Assembly (NCBI RefSeq): GCF_000223375.1
Contig: NC_017386.1
Span: 124,001 to 188,000, forward strand
Origin: Ketogulonicigenium vulgare WSH-001
GTDB taxonomy: Bacteria > Pseudomonadota > Alphaproteobacteria > Rhodobacterales > Rhodobacteraceae
DNA length: 64,000 bases
Direction: 5' to 3'
The notes beneath the pieces were generated by a model. It saw only the letters and a program-made list of their open reading frames with translations, ran no database searches and had not been told where the DNA came from. This document shows, piece after piece, positions 35,081-43,842 of this stretch. The position numbers and the translations under genes were made by a program. How positions within the stretch are numbered: the stretch's first letter is position 1; the number at the start of each line of letters is the position of its first letter.

Positions 35081-35803
35081 ATGACGACCCGCATATTGCC
35101 AAAGCGTAAGGCCGAAAAGGAAACCGCCGCGACGACGGTTTACCATGCGCTGAAACGCGACATCGTGCGGGGCGCGTTAGAGCCGGGACATAAACTGCTG
35201 ATCGACCAGATCGCCGAGCGCTATGCCGCAGGCACCAACCCCGTGCGCGAGGCGCTGAACCGCCTGTCGTCCGAGCGGCTGGTCGACCGCGAGGATCAGC
35301 GCGGTTTCTTTGTCCCGCCCATTTCGATCGAGGATTTCCGCGATATCGTCCAAACCCGCTGTTGGGTCGAGGGCAAGGCGTTAGAGGAATCCATCCGCAA
35401 CCGAACAGAGGCGTGGGAAGATGCGATCATTCTGGCCAACCACCGCCTGAACAACACGCCGATCCACTTTTACGCCCATACCGAACCGGGGATGCCACCG
35501 CCCGACAACAGCCTGTGGGAAGAGCGGCACCGCATCTATCACCGCGCGCTGATTGCCAATTGCGGCTCGGCGCATTTGCTGCGGTTCTCGGATGAGCTGA
35601 TGCTGTTGGGCGAGCGTTATCGCTTTATTTCCATGGTGAACACCTATCCCCGCCGCAAAAGCAACGAAGAGCATCAGGCGATTGTCGATGCGACTTTGGC
35701 GGGGGATGTGGAAACCGCGGTGGCCGAACTGCAGGGTCAATATCTGCTGACCTTGCAGATCTATGAAGAGATCATGCAGCCAAAATCGACCGTTTTGCCG
35801 TAA
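35081..35803 (+). CDS. GntR-family regulator with FCD effector domain
   Basis: The 240-residue regulator has an N-terminal winged helix (VYHALKRDIVRGALEPGHKLL, then YAAGTNPVREALNRLSSERL, at about residues 18-75) and a C-terminal helical FCD domain (EEHQAIVDATLAGDVETAVAEL near the end). It follows the permease gene by 24 bp and probably controls the importer and perhaps the divergent FAH gene. GAAAGG precedes the ATG. The effector is likely the imported compound or a catabolite. Confidence 0.9.
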   Translation: MTTRILPKRKAEKETAATTVYHALKRDIVRGALEPGHKLLIDQIAERYAAGTNPVREALNRLSSERLVDREDQRGFFVPPISIEDFRDIVQTRCWVEGKALEESIRNRTEAWEDAIILANHRLNNTPIHFYAHTEPGMPPPDNSLWEERHRIYHRALIANCGSAHLLRFSDELMLLGERYRFISMVNTYPRRKSNEEHQAIVDATLAGDVETAVAELQGQYLLTLQIYEEIMQPKSTVLP

Positions 35804-35995
35804 CGCTTGCAGGCAAATGCCCTGACATTACACCGCCGGCCTGCGATTTTGGGCCAATAACCCGTCTGTTCACCGTCCAAAACATACGTTTTTTCACCCG
35901 TGGAACCTTTTGAGCCATAGGATCGTTAGGTCATATGCCTTTGCCCCGGTGCGGGCACGGCCCTATCATAAAAACAACAACATAAGGACGAGGGT

Positions 35996-37663
35996 TTGCC
36001 AGATAACAATCGTGGCCCGATTGAGCCCCAAACGCCCGATGACGCGGTTCCCGCACCCGAAGGCGCCACAGAAATCATCGAGACCGATTACGAAATTGGC
36101 CAAGACAATATCAACTACCGGCGGCGTTTCGTCTTCGAACTTGATATCCACAATATCGTCTTCAGCGTATCCGCATTGGGCATCGTCGCCTTTACGCTTG
36201 CAACGCTGATGTTCCAGACCGCGCTGGGGCCTGTCTTTGGCGGCTTGCGCGATTTTTTGACGAACAATCTCGACTGGTTCTTTATCATCGCGGGCAATGT
36301 GTTCGTGCTGGTCTGCATCGGGCTGATCGTGACGCCCCTTGGCCGTGTGCGCCTGGGCGGGCCGGATGCGACGCCGGATTACAATTACCTGTCGTGGTTT
36401 TCGATGCTGTTTGCCGCAGGCATGGGCATTGGCCTGATGTTCTATGGCGTGTCCGAGCCGATGGGCAATTTCACCGCCGCCTTTGCAGGGCCGGAATTCG
36501 GGCCCGATGGCGCGCGCACCGATTGGGCGCCGCTGAACGGCTTTGCCGGGGATGAGGAAGGCGCCCGCCGTCTGGCGATGGCCGCAACGATCTTTCACTG
36601 GTCGCTGCACCCTTGGTCGATTTACGCCGTCGTCGCGCTATCGCTGGCGCTGTTCGCCTATAACAAAGGCCTGCCGCTGACCCTGCGGTCGGTGTTCTAC
36701 CCGATCTTTGGCGAGCGTGTCTGGGGCTGGCCGGGGCATATCATTGATATCCTGGCGGTATTTGCGACGATGTTCGGCCTTGCGACATCGCTGGGCATCG
36801 GCGCGCAGCAAGCCAGCGCAGGGCTGGAGTTCCTGTTTGGCTGGACCAGCAGCATTGGATCGATGGTGGTGCTGATCATCATCATCACCGCGATTGCGAC
36901 CGCCTCTGTCGTCTCGGGCATGGACAAGGGGATCAAGCTGCTCTCCGAAGTGAACATGGCCCTTGCCCTGCTGCTGCTGCTGTTCGTCGTGGCGGTCGGG
37001 CCGACGATGCAGATCCTCAGCGGGTTTTTCAAAAACCTGCTGGCCTATGTGGAATATCTGCCGGCGCTGTCGAACCCGTTTGGCCGCACGGATGACAACT
37101 TCCGCCACGGCTGGACGGCGTTCTATTGGGCGTGGTGGATCAGCTGGTCGCCCTTTGTCGGCATGTTCATCGCCCGCGTCAGCCGCGGACGCAGCGTGCG
37201 CGAATTCCTGATCGCGGTGCTGCTGATCCCGTCGCTGGTCTCGACAATCTGGATGACGGCCTTGGGCGGCACGGCGATCAGCCAGGTGATCCATCAGGGC
37301 TATACCACCGTGCAAACCGCCGCGCTGGAGTTGCAACTCTTCGAGATGCTGGGCCATCTGCCATTGACGGCGATCTCGTCCTTTGTCGGCATTATCCTGG
37401 TGGTGGTGTTCTTTATCACCTCGTCGGATTCAGGATCGCTGGTGATCGACACGATCAGCGCGGGCGGCAAGGTGAATGCGCCCGTGCCGCAGCGGGTGTT
37501 CTGGGCCACATTCGAGGGGCTGGTCGCGATCGCTTTGCTGCTGGGTGGCGGGCTGACCGCACTTCAGGCAATGGCGGTTTCAACCGGCTTCCCCTTTGCC
37601 ATCGTGCTGCTGGGCGCCTGTTACGCGCTGGTCAAAGGCCTGATGGCCGAGCCGCGCAGCTAA
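35996..37663 (+). CDS. BCCT-family betaine/choline/carnitine-type transporter
   Basis: The 555-residue transporter has twelve predicted helices after a ~50-residue acidic N-terminus. The family signature is clear in TAFYWAWWISWSPFVGMFIA, and GMGIGLMFYGVSEP carries the Gly-rich substrate helix. BCCT proteins take up quaternary ammonium compounds or related zwitterions, often for osmoprotection. The start is a TTG at 35996 preceded by AAGGACGAGGG; no ATG lies nearby in frame. It is monocistronic with a stable palindrome after the stop. The substrate is not fixed by sequence alone. Confidence 0.92.
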   Translation: MPDNNRGPIEPQTPDDAVPAPEGATEIIETDYEIGQDNINYRRRFVFELDIHNIVFSVSALGIVAFTLATLMFQTALGPVFGGLRDFLTNNLDWFFIIAGNVFVLVCIGLIVTPLGRVRLGGPDATPDYNYLSWFSMLFAAGMGIGLMFYGVSEPMGNFTAAFAGPEFGPDGARTDWAPLNGFAGDEEGARRLAMAATIFHWSLHPWSIYAVVALSLALFAYNKGLPLTLRSVFYPIFGERVWGWPGHIIDILAVFATMFGLATSLGIGAQQASAGLEFLFGWTSSIGSMVVLIIIITAIATASVVSGMDKGIKLLSEVNMALALLLLLFVVAVGPTMQILSGFFKNLLAYVEYLPALSNPFGRTDDNFRHGWTAFYWAWWISWSPFVGMFIARVSRGRSVREFLIAVLLIPSLVSTIWMTALGGTAISQVIHQGYTTVQTAALELQLFEMLGHLPLTAISSFVGIILVVVFFITSSDSGSLVIDTISAGGKVNAPVPQRVFWATFEGLVAIALLLGGGLTALQAMAVSTGFPFAIVLLGACYALVKGLMAEPRS

Positions 37664-37667
37664 TCAC

Positions 37668-37689
37668 CACCGGCCCCAAGGGGCCGGTG
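37668..37689 (+). terminator. perfect palindrome after the BCCT gene
   Basis: CACCGGCCCC (37668-37677) and GGGGCCGGTG (37680-37689) are perfect 10-bp arms separated by AA, starting 4 bp after the stop. It would fold very stably, but no U-run follows, so termination efficiency is uncertain. Confidence 0.6.
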
Positions 37690-37782
37690 CAGACCCGCGC
37701 GAAATCTGTGCAATACCTGCGGATTGCGTTGCCTTTTCACCCCCGCGCTGCGATTATTTTCAAAGCTTTAGGGGAATTTGCC

Positions 37783-38610
37783 ATGCTGCCGTTCGATCAT
37801 GGGGTCATCAATACTTTGGGCGAGATGGATCAGGCCGCAGCGCGGTACACAAGCCTTGGCTTTGCGCTGACGCCGCGCGGTTATCATACGCTGGGTTCGA
37901 TCAACCATCTGGCCGTATTTGGCGACACCTATCTTGAGCTTTTGGGATATGCGCCGGGCGAGCGCAGCAAACGCGCCGAGCTGTGGGTACATCCGCCGGG
38001 TCTGAGCGGTCTTGCCCTGCGCCCAGATGACGCGGCCGCGCTCCATACGCAGATGGTGGCGCGCGGGCTTGCGGTCGAGCCGCTGAAGGATTTCTCGCGT
38101 CCGGTCGAGGTTGATGGCGCCACATGTGATGCGGCCTTTCGTACCTTTCAACTGGATCGTGGTCTGATCGCAAATGGCCGGTTCTTTTTTTGTCAGCACA
38201 AGACGCCTGAACTGATCTGGCGCGCGGCGGATCAGCAGCATCCAAACGGCGCGCAAAATATCCGCGCGGCCTATATTGCCGCCAATAATCCGCAGGTGGT
38301 GCTTGACCTGCTTGCGCAAACGCCCGGCCTGTCGCGCGCCGGCAACCAGATCAAGACGGCGCAAACCACATTGATCATCGATACGCCCAAAGCGCTGGCA
38401 CTATTGCTTGGGGGCGACCGGCCCGATCTTTTGCCCGATCTTTTAACAGAACCGATGCGCATGGTTGCGCTGGACATCACCTGCACAGCATTGGATCAGG
38501 TCGCGCAGGTGCTGGAAACAGCCGCGCTGCCCTATACGCGCGCCGATGATGCAATCAGCCTGACGCCCGAGGTCGCGCTGGGGCTGTTCTTGCGGTTCGT
38601 GCCCGCCTAA
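37783..38610 (+). CDS. VOC-superfamily (glyoxalase_3-like) protein
   Basis: The 275-residue soluble protein begins with a vicinal-oxygen-chelate motif, [18 protein letters not shown], with the metal-type His near the start and YLELLG at the end of the first module; a second, more diverged module occupies the C-terminal half. Members are metal-dependent isomerases, dioxygenases or binding proteins. AGGGGAA lies before the ATG at 37783. The gene overlaps the convergent Dpp ATPase gene by 4 bp at its stop. The reaction is unknown. Confidence 0.82.
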   Translation: MLPFDHGVINTLGEMDQAAARYTSLGFALTPRGYHTLGSINHLAVFGDTYLELLGYAPGERSKRAELWVHPPGLSGLALRPDDAAALHTQMVARGLAVEPLKDFSRPVEVDGATCDAAFRTFQLDRGLIANGRFFFCQHKTPELIWRAADQQHPNGAQNIRAAYIAANNPQVVLDLLAQTPGLSRAGNQIKTAQTTLIIDTPKALALLLGGDRPDLLPDLLTEPMRMVALDITCTALDQVAQVLETAALPYTRADDAISLTPEVALGLFLRFVPA

Positions 38611-40382
38611 TCCGCCCAATCGGCAAGGTTGTAATCCTGCACCAAATGCCCCTCGGCGATCTGGCGGTATGCCATGGGGGGACGTGCCTCGCCCAATTTT
38701 ACGATGGGACTGCGAATTTCCCGCAGCGGCACCGGCCCGCGGGCGCGACCGCGTGCGGGGTCCGGCAGGGGCACGGCAGACAACAGGCGTTTCGTATAGG
38801 GATGCTGGGGGGTCTGAAATATCGCGGCGCGCGGGCCGATCTCGACGATCTGGCCCAGATACATCACGGCAACGCGGTGCGCGATACGCTCGACCACGGC
38901 CATGTCATGACTGATGAAAAGGTAAGACAGGCCCAACTGCACCTGCAGATCCATCATCAGGTTCAGCACTTGCGTTTTAACCGCCACATCCAGCGCAGAG
39001 ACGGCCTCATCCGCGACGATCACCTGCGGGCGCAGCGCCAAAGCACGGGCGATCGCAATCCGCTGCCGTTGCCCCCCCGAGAATTCATGCGGATATCGCG
39101 CAGCCATCGCAGCGCTGAGCCCGACCTGATCCAGTAAAACACGCGCCTGCGCCAAGGCCGCTGCGGCGGCCATACCATGGATCACCAGCGGCGCCGCGAT
39201 ACTGTCCCCGACTGTCAAACGCGGATTGAGGCTGGCGAACGGGTCTTGAAACACCATCTGCACCTGTTGGTGCAACGGCGCATCCCCCGCCAGACGCACA
39301 TGCCCCGACGAGGGCAAGTTCAGGCCCATGATACTGCGGCCCAAGGTGGATTTCCCGCAGCCGCTTTCGCCCACAAGGGCAAGTGTCTCGCCCGCGCCAA
39401 GGGTCAGGCTGACATCCTCGACCGCGTGGACACGAGCGGTGACGCGTTTGAAAATGCCGCTGCGCAGATCGAAACGGGTGACCAGATTCTGGACCTGCAG
39501 TGCCATGGCATCGCGGCGTGTATCGGGCAGCGCAGCCGCCGCGCGGGTGGTGCCGGTTTCCAAATCGACATGTGGGAAAAGCTGCGGCAAAGCCACGCCA
39601 TTCATGGACCCCAGACGCGGCACGGCCGCCAGCAAACCCCGTGTATAAGCTGCGCGCGGCGCGGCGAAAAGCGCCGCCGTCTCGCCCTCTTCCACAACCC
39701 GCCCCTTGTGCATGACCAAGGTGCGATCCGCGATTTCGGCCACCACTCCCATATCATGGGTGATGAACAGGATCGCGGTGCCTTCCTCTTGTTGCAGCCG
39801 GTGCATGAGATCAAGGATCTGCGCCTGCACCGTCACATCCAACGCCGTTGTCGGCTCGTCCGCGATCAGCAGACGCGGATTGCAGGCCATCGCCATGGCA
39901 ATCATCACCCGCTGGCGCATACCGCCCGACAGACGATGGGGATATTCGGACAGACGCTGGCGCGCAGCGGGGATACGCACCCTTTCCAGCAGCGCCTCGG
40001 CCTCGGCCAATGCCGCCCGGCCCCGCAAGCCGCGATGGCGGCGCAGCGCCTCGGCCAATTGATAGCCGATGGTCAGGACGGGGTTCAGCGAGGTCATCGG
40101 CTCTTGAAAGATCATGCCGATCTCATTGCCGCGCAACTGCTGCAAGGCGGGCTCGTCCATCTGCAACAGATCGCGGCCTTGGAACATCGCCTGCCCCGAA
40201 ATACGGGCTGTGCGCGGGTCCAAAAGGCCCATCAGCGCCATAGAGGTGACGCTTTTACCCGAACCCGATTCGCCGACAATGGCCAAAGTCTCGCCCGCCG
40301 CCATGTCGAACGAGACATTCTGCACCGCCGCACCCGCGCCGGCAAAGGATACCGAAAGATCGCGCACTGAAAGCAGGGTCAT
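38607..40382 (-). CDS. fused DppD-DppF-type dual ATPase of a peptide ABC importer
   Basis: The 591-residue protein contains two full ABC ATPase domains. The first has Walker [10 protein letters not shown] and signature [14 protein letters not shown]; the second has GESGCGKST and [16 protein letters not shown] with [15 protein letters not shown] Walker B ([13 protein letters not shown]). In many peptide importers these are two separate genes. The C-terminal part after each domain shows the oligopeptide-type extension ([26 protein letters not shown]). It is the last gene of the hyuBA-SBP-permease operon, overlapping the upstream permease by 4 bp. Confidence 0.93.
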   Translation of the reverse strand: MTLLSVRDLSVSFAGAGAAVQNVSFDMAAGETLAIVGESGSGKSVTSMALMGLLDPRTARISGQAMFQGRDLLQMDEPALQQLRGNEIGMIFQEPMTSLNPVLTIGYQLAEALRRHRGLRGRAALAEAEALLERVRIPAARQRLSEYPHRLSGGMRQRVMIAMAMACNPRLLIADEPTTALDVTVQAQILDLMHRLQQEEGTAILFITHDMGVVAEIADRTLVMHKGRVVEEGETAALFAAPRAAYTRGLLAAVPRLGSMNGVALPQLFPHVDLETGTTRAAAALPDTRRDAMALQVQNLVTRFDLRSGIFKRVTARVHAVEDVSLTLGAGETLALVGESGCGKSTLGRSIMGLNLPSSGHVRLAGDAPLHQQVQMVFQDPFASLNPRLTVGDSIAAPLVIHGMAAAAALAQARVLLDQVGLSAAMAARYPHEFSGGQRQRIAIARALALRPQVIVADEAVSALDVAVKTQVLNLMMDLQVQLGLSYLFISHDMAVVERIAHRVAVMYLGQIVEIGPRAAIFQTPQHPYTKRLLSAVPLPDPARGRARGPVPLREIRSPIVKLGEARPPMAYRQIAEGHLVQDYNLADWAD

Positions 40383-41218
40383 ACTGTTGCCTCGCCTTTA
40401 CGCAGGCGATTTTTCGGGTCCAGCAGATCGCGCAGCCCATCACCCAACATGTTAAAGCCAAGGCAGGCCAGCATGATCGTCAGCCCTGCGGCAAAGCAAA
40501 GCCACGGCGTCTGCGCCAAAAATCGCGTGCCATACGATAGCGTCCCACCCCATGTCGGCGCGGGCGGGCGCAAACCAAATCCCAAAAAGGACAGCGCGCT
40601 TTCCGTGATGATCGCTGTACCAAGGCCGAGCGTGGCCAGAATGATGATCGGCCCCAGCGCATTGGGCAAAATTTCGCGAAAGATGATGCGGATATGCGAG
40701 GCGCCCGTGGTGCGTGCCGCCTCGACATAGGGGCGGCTGCGTAGACTAAGCGTGGCGGCGCGAATGACGCGGGCATATTCTGTCCAAAACACCATGACCA
40801 TCGCGACGATCAGATTGACCGTCCCCGGCCCGATGATCGCAACAATCGCCATCGCCAGGATCAGCGCGGGAAAGCCCAGAAAAATATCGGTGATCCGCAT
40901 CAGCACCATATCGACCCAGCCTCCGAAATAGCCGGCGAGCAGCCCCACGACGGTGCCAATGACCACGGCGATCGTCACGGCGACGATCGAGACCCCCAGC
41001 GACAGACGCGCCCCATAGGCAAGGCGCGTCCATAGATCGCGGCCAAAATTGTCGGTGCCCAGCCAATGCGCGCCGCTGGGGCCTTGCAGCCGGTTCGCCA
41101 TATCCATCTGCTCGACCCCATGTGTGGCAAGCAGCGGGGCAAAGATGGCAATCAGGCACAGGGCGGCGGTGATAATCGCACCGATCAGCAGCGACGGGTT
41201 GTGACGGATGAAATGCAT
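40379..41218 (-). CDS. dppC: DppC-type peptide ABC permease
   Basis: The 279-residue permease has the N-terminal extension [20 protein letters not shown] and [18 protein letters not shown], a hallmark of DppC/OppC/NikC, about six helices and the EAA loop [20 protein letters not shown]. It pairs with the DppB-type protein encoded 4 bp upstream. The gene overlaps the dual ATPase gene. The substrate is probably a small peptide or gamma-glutamyl compound, judged from the HyuAB and GGT neighbours. Confidence 0.93.
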   Translation of the reverse strand: MHFIRHNPSLLIGAIITAALCLIAIFAPLLATHGVEQMDMANRLQGPSGAHWLGTDNFGRDLWTRLAYGARLSLGVSIVAVTIAVVIGTVVGLLAGYFGGWVDMVLMRITDIFLGFPALILAMAIVAIIGPGTVNLIVAMVMVFWTEYARVIRAATLSLRSRPYVEAARTTGASHIRIIFREILPNALGPIIILATLGLGTAIITESALSFLGFGLRPPAPTWGGTLSYGTRFLAQTPWLCFAAGLTIMLACLGFNMLGDGLRDLLDPKNRLRKGEATV

Positions 41219-41221
41219 CGC

Positions 41222-42202
41222 CTACTCCAACGTGATACGCGGATCGACCAAGCCATAGAGCAGATCGACAATCAGATTGACCACCGCGAACATCAGGCCA
41301 AAGGTCAGCAACAACCCAAGGATCAGCGGCAGATCACGCTGCGAGACGGCACTGATCGCAAGCTGTCCCAGGCCCGGCCAGCCAAAAATCTGTTCGGTCA
41401 GCACCGCCCCCGCCAGCAGCACACCAAATCGCAATCCAATCACCGAGATGATCGGCAGCATCGCATTGGACAGCACATGCACCACCATGACGCGCGGACG
41501 GGACAGGCCCTTGGCCCGCGCGGTGCGGACGAAATCCTCGCGGATCACCTCGAGGACAGAGGCACGAACAAGCCGCGCAATGATCGCCGCCTGCCCGACG
41601 CCCAGCGATAGCGCAGGCAGCAGCAGATGGCGCAGGGCCGTGCCAAGCGGCGCCGGATCGCCCGTCACGGCCTGCCCCAGCGCTGGAACCAGCGCGGGGC
41701 CGCGGCTGATCGCAGGCAGCCAGCCCAGCGTGACCGAGAAATAATAGACCAGCATGATCCCCAGCCAAAAGACCGGCATCGAAATGCCCAGCTGCGCGAT
41801 CAGCATCACGCCCAGATCGATGGCCGAGCCGCGCCACAGCGCTGCAACCACCCCCAGCACCAGCCCCAACACCACCGCAATCAGCATCGCACAGACAGCC
41901 AGTTCAACCGTCGCGGGCAAGCGTTCCAAAATTATAGTCGTAACCGGGCGGCGCTGGAAAATCGACAGCCCCAAATCGCCCTGCGCCACCCCCCATAGAT
42001 ACTGGCCAAGCCGTTGAAGCCACGGCAAATCCAGGCCAAGGCTGTCACGCATCAAGGCGATCTGTTCGGGGGGCGCAGCCTCGCCCAGCAAGACGGTGAC
42101 CGGATCACCCGGAAAGAACAGCATCAGGCAAAAGGCCGCAATCGCCATGCCAAAGACAAGCGGCACCAGGATCAACACCCGTCGGATTGCATAGGCCAGC
42201 AT
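41222..42202 (-). CDS. dppB: DppB-type peptide ABC permease
   Basis: The 326-residue permease starts MLAYAIRRVLILVPLVFGMA and holds FFPGDPVTVLLGEAAPPEQI, the usual DppB opening. It has an EAA loop FVRTARAKGLSRPRVMVVHV and ends IVDLLYGLVDPRITLE, a very typical DppB tail. It forms the heterodimeric channel with the DppC homologue just downstream. A stable hairpin separates it from the receptor gene upstream. Confidence 0.94.
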   Translation of the reverse strand: MLAYAIRRVLILVPLVFGMAIAAFCLMLFFPGDPVTVLLGEAAPPEQIALMRDSLGLDLPWLQRLGQYLWGVAQGDLGLSIFQRRPVTTIILERLPATVELAVCAMLIAVVLGLVLGVVAALWRGSAIDLGVMLIAQLGISMPVFWLGIMLVYYFSVTLGWLPAISRGPALVPALGQAVTGDPAPLGTALRHLLLPALSLGVGQAAIIARLVRASVLEVIREDFVRTARAKGLSRPRVMVVHVLSNAMLPIISVIGLRFGVLLAGAVLTEQIFGWPGLGQLAISAVSQRDLPLILGLLLTFGLMFAVVNLIVDLLYGLVDPRITLE

Positions 42203-42220
42203 CTGTTCCCCTTTGTTTTC

Positions 42221-42242
42221 CCCCGCAGGCCATCCTGCGGGG
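42221..42242 (-). promoter_or_regulatory. intercistronic stem-loop between peptide receptor and dppB
   Basis: CCCCGCAGG (42221-42229) and CCTGCGGGG (42234-42242) form a perfect 9-bp stem with a 4-base loop in the 48-bp gap. On the minus strand it is followed by GAAAAC rather than U, so it is more likely an mRNA-protecting element raising receptor expression than a terminator. Confidence 0.65.
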
Positions 42243-42250
42243 GGCCGTAT

Positions 42251-43801
42251 TTACTGCGCGGGCGCCGCCAGATCGGTCAGGAAGCCGCGCGGATCGGGCG
42301 CAAAGCCTGCCAGCTTGTCGGACACAAAGGTATGAAGCTGCATATGCGAGATAACATAATACGGCACTTCAGCGGAAATCACCGCGGCGGCGGCGCGATA
42401 GGCAGAGGCGCGTTCCTCGACCGTGGTCGCGGCGCGGCCCGCATCAAGCGCGGCGTCGACCTCGGGATTGGCATAGCTGCCCCAGTTAAAGTTGCCGCCA
42501 CTGCGGAGCTGACCGAACATCGCGCGGTCGGGGTCGACCAGATTACCCCAGCTGAGGAAGGATATCTGATAGGTCTTGCCCTGATTGCCCTGCATGAACG
42601 TCGGATAATCAACGATCACGGCCTCGGTGCGGATACCTGCGCCGGTAAAGACATTCTGCAGATACTCGACCGACTGGATCCGCTCGGCATCCTCGCTATT
42701 GGTGCCGATGCTGAGTGCCAGTTCCTGCCCGTCTTTCACGCGTATACCTGCGGGTCCCATGACCCACCCCAGCGCATCCAGCTCGGCCATGGCGGCCTGC
42801 ATATCAAAGCCGGGCTGCGCAATGCTGTCATCCACAACCCACGGAAAGGCGGGCATCAGGATCGAGGACGCCGGCAGGTCGAGGCCGCCAAAAATCTGAT
42901 CGACGATGGTCGGCTGGTCGATCAGCTTTGCCAGCGCCGCGCGCAACGCCGGATCGGACAGCAGCGCATCGCCGGTGTTGAAGTTCACATAGGTAAAGGC
43001 CACAGCGGGCGTGATGGTGTGATCAAAGCGGCCCATACCGTCCAGCATCTGCGTTTCCGCCGGGGGCAAGGGGGTCATGATCAGATCCACATCGCCCGCC
43101 GCCAGCGCCTGTGCCCGCGCGGTGCCGTTGCCCACGATCACCACTTCGATGTTCTGCACGGCAGGCCGACCGCCCCAATAGTCGGGGTTTGCGGTCAGAT
43201 TGATCTGGCTGCCCCGCGTCCAGGCCTCGAGTTTGAAGGGACCCGTGCCGACGGGCGTGGTGCCAAAATCGGCATTCCCCTCGGCCAGGGCCTGCGGCAC
43301 GATGCCAAGGTCCAGATACGAGAACAGCGGCGCATAGGGCTCGGCCAGTTTGAATTCGACCGTCAGGGGATCAATGGCGGTCACCGCCGCGATAGGCGTA
43401 TAAAGCGAGCGGTTGCGCGCGTTCAGTGCCGGGTCCAGCATCGTCGTATAGGTATAGACCACATCTTCTGCGCTCAGGACCGATCCATCGTGAAAGGTTA
43501 CCCCTTCGCGCAGATGGAAAATCAGCGTGGTCGCATCGGGTTGCTCCCAACTGGTGGCCAGCGCGGGTTGCGGCAGCAGGTCGCGATCCAAACGCACCAG
43601 CCCATCATAAAGCAGGTCATTGAGGCGGTAGCTGGTGGTTTCCGCCGCCAGACGCGCATCCAGCGACAGCGAGTCGATATCAAAGCCCAGCCGCACTGTG
43701 TCGGGTGGGCTGGCCAATTCGGCCTGCGCCATTGCGGCCATCATGGCCAGCGTCGCGATAGAGCCTGCCAGCAGCGGGCGGCGTGCAAGTTTAAACGTCA
43801 C
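42251..43801 (-). CDS. dppA: DppA-type peptide-binding protein of the HyuAB-linked importer
   Basis: The 516-residue receptor has a signal peptide (RRPLLAGSIATLAMMAAMAQA) and the SBP_bac_5 fold, with LIFHLREGVTFHDGSVLSAE, VEFKLAEPYAPLFSYL and the usual hinge near the end. The GTG start has GGAG 8 bases upstream. It is followed by the hairpin, dppB, dppC and the dual ATPase, giving a complete importer. Its operon begins with the two HyuAB enzyme genes, so it probably brings in their substrate or a peptide precursor. Confidence 0.92.
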   Translation of the reverse strand: MTFKLARRPLLAGSIATLAMMAAMAQAELASPPDTVRLGFDIDSLSLDARLAAETTSYRLNDLLYDGLVRLDRDLLPQPALATSWEQPDATTLIFHLREGVTFHDGSVLSAEDVVYTYTTMLDPALNARNRSLYTPIAAVTAIDPLTVEFKLAEPYAPLFSYLDLGIVPQALAEGNADFGTTPVGTGPFKLEAWTRGSQINLTANPDYWGGRPAVQNIEVVIVGNGTARAQALAAGDVDLIMTPLPPAETQMLDGMGRFDHTITPAVAFTYVNFNTGDALLSDPALRAALAKLIDQPTIVDQIFGGLDLPASSILMPAFPWVVDDSIAQPGFDMQAAMAELDALGWVMGPAGIRVKDGQELALSIGTNSEDAERIQSVEYLQNVFTGAGIRTEAVIVDYPTFMQGNQGKTYQISFLSWGNLVDPDRAMFGQLRSGGNFNWGSYANPEVDAALDAGRAATTVEERASAYRAAAAVISAEVPYYVISHMQLHTFVSDKLAGFAPDPRGFLTDLAAPAQ

Positions 43802-43842
43802 GTCATTAACTCCCTGTTTTATATAGCGTCGGCGGGGCCGAT

